From NCBI GenBank assembly GCA_002317575.1, contig DCIH01000041.1, positions 10,486 through 17,048 of the forward strand: 6,563 bases of DNA, read 5' to 3'. Within the stretch, counting starts at the first letter, position 1; each line of letters begins with the position of its first letter. The translations under genes and the position numbers were made by a program. This document shows, in pieces, positions 1-5,204 of this stretch. The DNA comes from Verrucomicrobia bacterium UBA1731. GTDB lineage: Bacteria; Verrucomicrobiota; Kiritimatiellia; RFP12; UBA1067. The notes beneath the pieces were generated by a model. The model was not told where the DNA came from, searched no databases, and saw only the letters and a program-made list of their open reading frames with translations.

Positions 1-933
1 GAGGTTCCCGTCGAGAAGGTCGTTGAGAAGATCGTCGAAGTGGAATCGTCCGCGTTGCTGGCCGCCAAAGGCGCGCTGGAGGCGGATCTCGCCGAGCAGC
101 GCAAGCGCAAAGACGAACTCGAGGCGCATCTGGCCGAGCAGCAGAAGCGCAAGGGCGAACTTGAAAGCAATCTGGCGGACCAGGTGAAGAAGACGGAGGC
201 CGTCCAGCGTCTGGTGGAGGCGTCCGAACGCAAGGCGGCCGAACTCGAGAAGGACCTGAAGGAATCGCGTCGCGAGACGCTGACGCTTTCCGACGAAATC
301 AAGCGCCTGCCGGCGAACGCGCAGGAAGCCGCGAACGTCGAGGCCGCCATCTTCATCCTGATGCGCGAGGAGGCCGAAGACCTCGAGCGCGCGCTGGAGG
401 ACGAAAAGCGCGAAGCCGACGCGGCGCGCAAGCGCTGGCAGGACCGTTCCGACCGTCTGGTCGCGCGCCGTCAGGAGATTCTCAAGCGGATGGGGACGGA
501 TGCGGACGACATGCGCAAGCGTGCTTTGCGCGCGAATCCGATCGATCCCCGCACCGCGCAGCTCCAGCAGGAGCTTGACGCCCTGCGGCTCATCCAGGAG
601 AGGACGTCCCGCGAAACGGGGCAGCGCATCCGCGACCTCACGCACCAGCTCGCGCTCAAGACCGCCGAGGCGGACAAGCTGGCGGCTCAGACGACGGACA
701 TGAAAGTGCTGCAGTTGCAGATACAGGAGCTCCGGGAGAAGCTTCAGTTTCGCGAGCGCCAGCTGCTGGAGCAGCAGCGCGCGGCGGCCGAGTGCCATGA
801 GCGCGACGCCGCAGCCCAGCAGGTTCTGATGGCGCGCTTGTCCGCGCTCGAAAGCAGCATGCCCCGTTCGACGCCGTCCCGCGAGGCGCAGAACGCCGCC
901 CGGTTCCCGCCGTGGATGGGCCTCAAGAAATGA
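1..933 (+). CDS. Coiled-coil protein, 5'-truncated by window edge
   Basis: The frame is open from base 1, so the gene begins upstream; the GTG at 40 is only an internal valine codon. The visible 310 residues are rich in Glu, Lys, Arg, Ala, Leu and Gln, with a heptad-like leucine spacing. This suggests a long alpha-helical coiled coil broken near Pro104 and at an NPIDP segment (about residues 179-183). A second helix follows to about residue 290. The tail is short, polar and proline-containing, and ends in WMGLKK. A 14-residue motif of the type EAxLAEQxKRKxEL is repeated in tandem near the start. No membrane span, catalytic motif or Walker motif is visible in this part. It could be the tail of a structural, SMC-like or envelope-associated coiled-coil protein, but composition alone cannot decide. 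Its stop codon overlaps the start of the Nudix gene (ATGA), which suggests one operon. Confidence 0.8.
   Translation, partial: EVPVEKVVEKIVEVESSALLAAKGALEADLAEQRKRKDELEAHLAEQQKRKGELESNLADQVKKTEAVQRLVEASERKAAELEKDLKESRRETLTLSDEIKRLPANAQEAANVEAAIFILMREEAEDLERALEDEKREADAARKRWQDRSDRLVARRQEILKRMGTDADDMRKRALRANPIDPRTAQLQQELDALRLIQERTSRETGQRIRDLTHQLALKTAEADKLAAQTTDMKVLQLQIQELREKLQFRERQLLEQQRAAAECHERDAAAQQVLMARLSALESSMPRSTPSREAQNAARFPPWMGLKK
79..186 (+). repeat. 42-bp tandem repeat inside the coiled-coil gene (about 2.5 units)
   Basis: Units lie at 79-120 and 121-162, with a diverged partial copy from 163 to about 186. By hand comparison the first two units match at 35 of 42 bases, and most differences are at third codon positions or are conservative. 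Each unit encodes 14 residues (EADLAEQRKRKDEL, then EAHLAEQQKRKGEL, then ESNLADQ). Fourteen residues is exactly two heptads, so duplication preserves the coiled-coil register. This looks like internal lengthening of the coil rather than a mobile or regulatory repeat. Confidence 0.8.
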
Positions 934-1349
934 ACGAGTACGAACTTTCCGGCATCGAAATCATCGCGCGCGGCGTGTGCGTCGTGGACGGGAAAGTCCT
1001 GTTGTGTCGCGCCAAGGGCGGCGCCACGACCTATCTGCCCGGTGGGCACGTCGAATTCGGCGAGACCGGCCGCACGGCGCTCGAGCGCGAGGTGTGCGAG
1101 GAACTGGGCGTTCCGTCCGCCGTCGGAAAATTCCTGGGCGTGGTCGAGAACCGGTTCATCCAGCACGGCAAACCGCATGCCGAGGTGAATCTTGTCTACG
1201 CGCTTTCGGTGGACGCGGATCCCGCGTCGTTGGCGTCGCGCGAGGACTGGATTTCGTTCGAATGGCGCGACCTGTCGCGTCTGGACGATTTGCTCCCGTC
1301 GGCGTTCCGCGCGCTGGGTTCGAACCCGGAGGCCGTCTTCACGCCATGA
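930..1349 (+). CDS. Nudix hydrolase
   Basis: The 139-residue product is of normal size for a single-domain Nudix hydrolase. These cytoplasmic enzymes cleave a nucleoside diphosphate linked to another group, using Mg2+ or Mn2+. The Nudix signature GX5EX7REUXEEXGU is complete at residues 39-61: G39, E45, R53-E54, E57-E58 and G60-V61, with U as a hydrophobic residue. The preceding YLPGG is also typical. ATG at 930 is preferred because it gives an ATGA overlap with the upstream stop and the protein then starts close to the first beta strand. GTG at 912 is an in-frame alternative adding six residues. Ribosome binding is weak (GATGGG at 915-920), so translational coupling is likely. The substrate cannot be read from sequence. 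Coupling to the next glycosyltransferase gene would suit a nucleotide-sugar or sanitising role, but that is inference. Confidence 0.92.
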   Translation: MNEYELSGIEIIARGVCVVDGKVLLCRAKGGATTYLPGGHVEFGETGRTALEREVCEELGVPSAVGKFLGVVENRFIQHGKPHAEVNLVYALSVDADPASLASREDWISFEWRDLSRLDDLLPSAFRALGSNPEAVFTP

Positions 1350-2032
1350 AAACGCTTTCGCTCGTCATTCCCGTCTACAACGCCCAGGACCGGCTGGACG
1401 CCATCGTCGGCCGCGTGGACGCGCTGAAGGCGTGCGCCGCCGCGTGCGGGTACGCGCTGGTGGAGACGATCGCGGTGGATGACGGCGGCGATCCTCCGCT
1501 GACGCGGAAGCCGGGCTGGGAGGATGTGGTCGTGCTCCGCAACGACCTGAACCGCGGCAAGGGGTTCTCCGTCAGGCGCGCCGCGCTGGCCGCGCGGGGC
1601 GAATTCGTGCTGATGTCCGATGTGGACGAAGCGGCGCCGCTCACGGAGTTCCCGAAGCTCGCCGCGGCGATGTCGGACGATGCGTGGATGGTGTGCGGAC
1701 AGCGTCGCGGCCGCGCCGGCATGCCGCCGCTCAGGAAGGTGCTTGCCGGCGTGTTCGCCATGCTCGTCCGTTTCGCGGGGGGCCGTGGCGTGCGCGACAC
1801 GCAGTGCGGATTCAAGCTGTTCAGGATGTCGTCGATGCGCGCCGTGTTCGAGGCGCAGAAAATCGACCGGTTCGCGTTCGACGTGGAGCTCGTCGCGCGC
1901 ACGCGGCGCATGGGCGGTCGCGTGCGTTCGGCGCGCATCGAATGGCGGCATTGCGGTTCGCCGAGTTCGCTCAGGGTGCTCAAGGACGGTTCGCGCATGC
2001 TGCTGGATCTGCTGCGCATCCGGTTCGGATGA
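1346..2032 (+). CDS. Family 2 glycosyltransferase, polyprenyl/dolichyl-phosphate sugar transferase-like
   Basis: The 228-residue protein has the GT-A layout of family 2. It begins with SLVIPVYN (residues 5-12), then an acidic VDDGG (44-48), the NRGKG loop (69-73) and a DXD-type metal/nucleotide site in SDVDE (D92, D94). DTQCGFKLF (151-159) follows, then FDVELVAR and a tryptophan in the EWRHC segment. The order IPVYN, NxGKG, DxD, DTQCGFKLF and FDVELL is characteristic of Alg5/DPM-like enzymes, which move a sugar from a nucleotide to a polyprenyl phosphate on the cytoplasmic membrane face. There is no convincing long C-terminal membrane span, so it is probably a peripheral enzyme. ATG at 1346 overlaps the Nudix stop (ATGA), and GGAGG lies 13 bases upstream. 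An open frame extends back to 977 but is only a shadow of the Nudix gene. Donor sugar and acceptor are unknown. Confidence 0.88.
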   Translation: MKTLSLVIPVYNAQDRLDAIVGRVDALKACAAACGYALVETIAVDDGGDPPLTRKPGWEDVVVLRNDLNRGKGFSVRRAALAARGEFVLMSDVDEAAPLTEFPKLAAAMSDDAWMVCGQRRGRAGMPPLRKVLAGVFAMLVRFAGGRGVRDTQCGFKLFRMSSMRAVFEAQKIDRFAFDVELVARTRRMGGRVRSARIEWRHCGSPSSLRVLKDGSRMLLDLLRIRFG

Positions 2033-2045
2033 CGTTTTCTTTCGC

Positions 2046-2052
2046 GGGGGTG
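2046..2052 (+). promoter_or_regulatory. Ribosome binding site for the 699-residue protein
   Basis: GGGGGTG differs by one base from GGAGGTG and ends five bases before ATG 2058. It fixes the start of this gene. The same frame is open back to 1620, but only as a shadow inside the glycosyltransferase gene. Confidence 0.6.
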
Positions 2053-2057
2053 CGGCC

Positions 2058-4157
2058 ATGCAGGACAATTCGTCGATTCGCAAGTTCTTCCGAAAGCTTC
2101 GTTCCGCCGCGGAGCGGCGCGAACGCCGCGTCATCACGCACGCGTTCGGTGCGCGCCACTTCTTCCACGCCTACGATTTCGGCGCCGACACGATCGTCTT
2201 CGAACGCAACGTCTGGCGCGTCATGGACGAGCACGCCTCCGTGCTCATCGCCGAAAAGCGCGATCTCGGCGCCGGGCGTTCCGGACATGTCGTGACGGTC
2301 ACGTCCGGCACCCACGCCGTGGCCGCCATTCCGCTGCTCAAGGGCGAATTCTGGAATCTGTCCAACGTGCCGCCGGACGACCGTTCGCGCGTCATGACGG
2401 AGAACGTCCTCGCCGCCAACGTGGTGCATGGCGTCATCGAAGTATCCCAGCGCGGCGTGCCGTGCGAAAAACTCGTGGCTCTGGACGCCTGGCTTACGGG
2501 GGCGCTCGGTCTGTCGCTGGCGGACGTGGTGATGGCGGAACGGAACGTCGAAACGCTCGAGCATTACCGCCGTCTCGGCCAGGAATGGCGCGTGAAGCCG
2601 CTTGCGTGGACCGAGTCGGAGATGCGCGCCGCCATCGACGCCAGCCGAAAGCGCATCGGCACGTCGCTCGTCTACTTCCATTCCGCGAAGGGCGTCCATT
2701 TCCTCTCCTGGAACGGTTTCGCGACGCTTGCCCGGCTGGCGCAGACGGATGGACGCGCGTTCGCGGCCGGACTCCGGGAGCTCGTGGGGACATACGAAGG
2801 CGGCGCCCTGGCGCTGGCGCGGCAACGCAAGTTCCACGGGCACCACGAGGTCGAATTCTTCGGGCTCGCGCGCGGTGACTCGTCCAACAGGTTCCTCGCC
2901 GCGCTTGAAAAGCTCGAGCGGGCGGTGGCGTCCGGTTCCGTCACGCCGGCCGACGCGGCGGCGCGGATGGACGGGCTCGTCGCACTATACAAGGATCTGC
3001 TCACGCATCCCGCGCTGGCGGACGACCGTTCCTCCGCGTTCGTGGAAACCCTCTATATGAACCTGACGGGCGAAATCTATTCGGTGGCCGGCGACGGCAC
3101 GGCGCCCGCGTTCGACGACCGCCGCACGGCGCTTCCCGGCGCGACGTTCGCGGACGGCGTGCCGCAGTACCATCCCGGGTGTGATCCGCGCACGGAGGTC
3201 CTGTTCCTGAATCTCCGGCAGATGATGAGCAAGGACGAACACGTCGAATACGCCAATGTCTACGAGCTTCGGACCTATGACGACGAGCCGAGCGCCAAGC
3301 GGCGCCTTGGCGAAGGAAACACGCGCGAAATCGTCTACAAGACGGACCGGCGTCCCGTGGCGCTGTCGCTCGTGGAGAAGCGGCTTTCCCTGCCCCGCAA
3401 GGACTACGGCGCGTTCGTGCTCGCGCGCATCGAGGCGTTCAAGGCGCTGGGCGTCGAATTGCCCCGGTACCGGCTGCTGCGCCACCGCGCGCTCGGGCCG
3501 CGCCGCCTCGAATACGACTATTACATCCGGACGCGCGCCGAAGGCGATCCGCTCTGGGAAATCCCCGCGCACCTGTTCCGCTGCGCCGGCGCCAAGGACG
3601 GAACCGCTCGCGAGGACGAGCGCGTGGCGCAGGAGCTCGCGTTCCTGATGGGCGACGCGGCGGCCCAGAACATGGCGATGAAGAAATACGACGCCGCGCG
3701 CCGATCGCCGCTTTACGGCGTGGGCAAGGAGATCTACCGCTTCGCCTGGAATCCGGACCTCAAGCGCATGATGCCGTCCGGCGTGTGCACCTGTTCCGTG
3801 CGCGGATCGTGCGGCTGGCCGGAACTCGCGCCGACGGAGAGAAACTTCAGGGCGGCGGAACGCTTCTACTGCGACGCCTACGCCAAGACGCTCAGGCAGT
3901 TCGCGTCCGAACACGCCGCATGCGCGCTCGACCGGCTGGCGGACCGTTTTATCGCGGGGTTCAAGCACCGCATGCACGCGCTCGTGTGGGAGTATGTCCT
4001 GCTCAAGACGGAATTCGAGGGCTTCAACCCCGCGATTCCAGCCGCGTACGGGTTCGCCGCGAAATGGCGTTTCGCGTTGGCCTCCCTCGCGTGGCAGGAG
4101 CAGCATCTCGACGAATTCGCGAGACGTTTCCGCGGGCGGTTGGGCGTTCGCGCCTGA
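2058..4157 (+). CDS. Uncharacterised 699-residue protein, possibly kinase-fold C-terminal half
   Basis: I do not recognise this family. The start is set by ATG 2058 with a GGGGGTG ribosome binding site. The N-terminus is basic (RKFFRKLRSAAERRERR), and no signal peptide or membrane span is evident, so it is probably cytoplasmic. The N-terminal half (to about residue 340) is mixed alpha/beta with many aromatics. From about 400 the order of elements recalls a protein-kinase-like fold. REIVYKTD (K428) could be a beta-3 lysine strand, RIEAFKALGVELP (E459) an alpha-C helix, and YDYYIRTRAEGDP a hinge. MGDAAAQNMAMKKYD (N538) and EIYRF could stand for the catalytic and metal loops. No canonical HRD or DFG motif is present, so this is weak inference. 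A CxCx5C cluster (C577, C579, C585) sits downstream, followed by a helical C-terminus. Its place after the glycosyltransferase suggests envelope glycan or phosphorylation work, but a function cannot be assigned. Confidence 0.85.
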   Translation: MQDNSSIRKFFRKLRSAAERRERRVITHAFGARHFFHAYDFGADTIVFERNVWRVMDEHASVLIAEKRDLGAGRSGHVVTVTSGTHAVAAIPLLKGEFWNLSNVPPDDRSRVMTENVLAANVVHGVIEVSQRGVPCEKLVALDAWLTGALGLSLADVVMAERNVETLEHYRRLGQEWRVKPLAWTESEMRAAIDASRKRIGTSLVYFHSAKGVHFLSWNGFATLARLAQTDGRAFAAGLRELVGTYEGGALALARQRKFHGHHEVEFFGLARGDSSNRFLAALEKLERAVASGSVTPADAAARMDGLVALYKDLLTHPALADDRSSAFVETLYMNLTGEIYSVAGDGTAPAFDDRRTALPGATFADGVPQYHPGCDPRTEVLFLNLRQMMSKDEHVEYANVYELRTYDDEPSAKRRLGEGNTREIVYKTDRRPVALSLVEKRLSLPRKDYGAFVLARIEAFKALGVELPRYRLLRHRALGPRRLEYDYYIRTRAEGDPLWEIPAHLFRCAGAKDGTAREDERVAQELAFLMGDAAAQNMAMKKYDAARRSPLYGVGKEIYRFAWNPDLKRMMPSGVCTCSVRGSCGWPELAPTERNFRAAERFYCDAYAKTLRQFASEHAACALDRLADRFIAGFKHRMHALVWEYVLLKTEFEGFNPAIPAAYGFAAKWRFALASLAWQEQHLDEFARRFRGRLGVRA

Positions 4158-4171
4158 AGGGCGTTCGGAGC

Positions 4172-4663
4172 ATGGTCGTTCTCGGCGTCGACACTTCCTT
4201 GCGTTCCACCGGCTACGGCGTGCTGTCCGTCGAAGGGTCGCGCTTCCGTGCGCTCGATTATGGCGCGATCCGGAATCCGCCGAAGCTTCCCGTGTCGGCC
4301 TGCCTCAAGAACATCCGCGCGAAAATCGCCGGACTCATCGCCGCGCACGCGCCCAACATGCTTTCCGTCGAGGGCGTCATCTACGCCAAGAACGCGGCCA
4401 CCATGCTCGTGCTGGGCGAGGCGCGCGGCGCCGTCATCTGTGCGGCTGCCGACGCGGACATCCCCGTCTACGAATACGAACCGCGGCGCGTGAAGATGGC
4501 GGTGTGCGGGAACGGCCTTGCGGAGAAACTGCAGGTTCAGCGCATGGTGAAGACGCTTCTGGCGCTCGACGAGCTTCCGCAGAACGACGCGGCCGACGCG
4601 TTGGCGCTGGCCATTTGCCACGCGCATTCGAATTCAATCCTGTCTTCCCGCACCCCGTTGTGA
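4172..4663 (+). CDS. ruvC: Crossover junction endodeoxyribonuclease RuvC
   Basis: The 163-residue protein is close in length to E. coli RuvC (173). RuvC is the dimeric, Mg2+-dependent nuclease that cuts Holliday junctions symmetrically, working with the RuvAB branch-migration motor. The RNase H-like core is intact. The four catalytic acids are D7 (in LGVDTSLRSTGYG), E67 (in SVEGVIYAKN), D139 and D142 (in QNDAADALALA), nearly the E. coli positions 7, 66, 138 and 141. YAKNAATMLVLGEARG and PVYEYEPRRVK are further family landmarks. Two details differ from E. coli: DTS replaces DPG after the first Asp, and Ile-Tyr replaces Phe-Met before AKN. ATG 4172 gives the standard N-terminus, while the open frame back to 3785 is a shadow. 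The upstream spacer has GAAGGG around 4156-4161. ruvA and ruvB are not in the window. Confidence 0.95.
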   Translation: MVVLGVDTSLRSTGYGVLSVEGSRFRALDYGAIRNPPKLPVSACLKNIRAKIAGLIAAHAPNMLSVEGVIYAKNAATMLVLGEARGAVICAAADADIPVYEYEPRRVKMAVCGNGLAEKLQVQRMVKTLLALDELPQNDAADALALAICHAHSNSILSSRTPL

Positions 4664-4671
4664 CGCGAATA

Positions 4672-4680
4672 TGGTATACT
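4672..4680 (+). promoter_or_regulatory. Extended -10 promoter element (TGGTATACT)
   Basis: TG-N-TATACT matches the extended -10 form of a housekeeping sigma-factor promoter, with one mismatch in the hexamer (TATACT against TATAAT). It stands out in very GC-rich surroundings, between the ruvC stop and the next gene. No good -35 sits at 17 bases: the nearest candidate, TTGTGA at 4658-4663, is only 11 bases away. Extended -10 promoters can do without a strong -35. The predicted transcript start is near 4687, so this would drive the barrel gene, the lptF/G-type gene and probably lpxA. Confidence 0.5.
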
Positions 4681-4688
4681 ACTCGGCC

Positions 4689-5204
4689 GTGAAGAAAATC
4701 GTGACCATGCTTCTGGCGGGATGCTTTTTCTCCGCAATTGCGGAAGAGGAAGAAGCGTACGCGGATTTCGACCGTCTTTATGTCGGAACGGCCGCTTCTC
4801 TGCTTCTGCCGGGGAACGGTAATTCGCTCAACGAGCGCGGTGCGTGCGGCCTGCGCGCGGGTTGGTACCGTTCGGAGGATCTGGCGTTCGAGGCGCAGCT
4901 GCAGTATGCGGAAGGGTTGGGCGGGGCCGGCGTCGGCGTGCTGTGGCACTGGTTCGGTTACGAGCGCCTAGACCCATTCTTCACATGCGGCGTGCAGTCG
5001 CTGTTCGGCGACGGACGTCGGTTCGGCGACGGACGCCACCGCACCAGCACGGGCCCCTGCGCGGGCGTGGGCGCGTTCTGGCATCTGACGGAACGCTGGT
5101 CGTTGCGTCTCGACTTCGGCGCCGCGTTGGGGTTCGATTCCCCGTGCTCCATGACGTATTCGGTCGGGCTGGGTCTGCAGTACGCATTCGGGAGCGGTGA
5201 ATGA
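4689..5204 (+). CDS. Small exported protein, probable outer-membrane beta-barrel
   Basis: From GTG 4689 the product is 171 residues. It starts with a classic export signal: two lysines, a hydrophobic IVTMLLAGCFF core, and an A-I-A signal peptidase site before EEEE (about residue 18/19). The mature part alternates small/polar and hydrophobic or aromatic residues in short strands: LYVGTAASLLL, GLRAGWY, LAFEAQLQYAEG, GVGVLWHWFGYE, GVGAFWHL, WSLRLDFGAALGF and YSVGLGLQYAF. This fits a roughly eight-stranded OmpA/OmpX-like barrel. An in-frame ATG at 4671 would add six residues but falls on the -10 element, and ATG 4707 would remove the lysines. LAGC at residues 9-12 also resembles a lipobox, so lipoprotein processing is possible. 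The stop overlaps the next gene's ATG (ATGA), implying coupled translation with the LptF/G permease. The exact family and function are unknown. Confidence 0.8.
   Translation: MKKIVTMLLAGCFFSAIAEEEEAYADFDRLYVGTAASLLLPGNGNSLNERGACGLRAGWYRSEDLAFEAQLQYAEGLGGAGVGVLWHWFGYERLDPFFTCGVQSLFGDGRRFGDGRHRTSTGPCAGVGAFWHLTERWSLRLDFGAALGFDSPCSMTYSVGLGLQYAFGSGE
5003..5038 (+). repeat. 18-bp tandem duplication in a barrel loop
   Basis: Two adjacent 18-base units, 5003-5020 and 5021-5038, match over their first 15 bases. They differ at two positions near the end (T/C at 5018/5036 and G/A at 5020/5038). The duplication encodes FGDGRR followed by FGDGRH and lies between predicted beta strands, where a surface loop would be expected. 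Confidence 0.75.
5191..5194 (+). promoter_or_regulatory. Ribosome binding site for the LptF/G family gene
   Basis: GGAG lies six bases before ATG 5201, inside the end of the barrel gene. Together with the ATGA overlap it supports the chosen start and coupled translation. Confidence 0.6.

Noticed and set aside
977..1345. Upstream extension of the glycosyltransferase frame
   Set aside because: This part is an Arg-rich shadow of the Nudix gene, and the GT-A fold begins directly at ATG 1346.
1620..2057. Upstream extension of the 699-residue protein to 845 residues
   Set aside because: The extra 146 residues are a Ser/Arg/Cys-rich shadow of the glycosyltransferase gene. ATG 2058 has a proper ribosome binding site and sits just after the preceding stop.
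2105..2119. Perfect 6-bp GC stem with a 3-base loop (CGCCGC/GCGGCG) early in the unknown gene
   Set aside because: It is inside coding sequence, has no U-tract, and short GC palindromes are frequent by chance at this base composition.
1196..2137. 313-codon open frame on the - strand across the Nudix and glycosyltransferase genes
   Set aside because: It lies antisense to two genes with clear family motifs, has His/Arg-rich composition and crosses gene boundaries, so it is a shadow.
1980..2846. 288-codon open frame on the - strand
   Set aside because: It spans the end of the glycosyltransferase gene and the start of the unknown gene in antisense, with no motif and no plausible start signal noted.
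2985..4106. 373-codon open frame on the - strand opposite the 699-residue gene
   Set aside because: Long antisense frames are expected opposite GC-rich genes with strong third-position bias. The + strand protein has a ribosome binding site and fits the packed + strand operon, while this product has low-complexity Arg/Glu/Ala composition and no recognisable motif.
3785..4171. Upstream extension of the RuvC frame
   Set aside because: It is a shadow of the unknown gene; RuvC proteins start a few residues before the first catalytic Asp, exactly as ATG 4172 gives.
4158..4171. Possible terminator or promoter between the unknown gene and ruvC
   Set aside because: Only 14 bases separate the genes, and no stem-loop or -10-like element is visible; read-through is more likely.
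4658..4663. TTGTGA as the -35 partner of the 4675-4680 hexamer
   Set aside because: The spacing is 11 bases, far short of the usual 16-18, so it cannot be a normal -35; the TG extension explains the promoter better.
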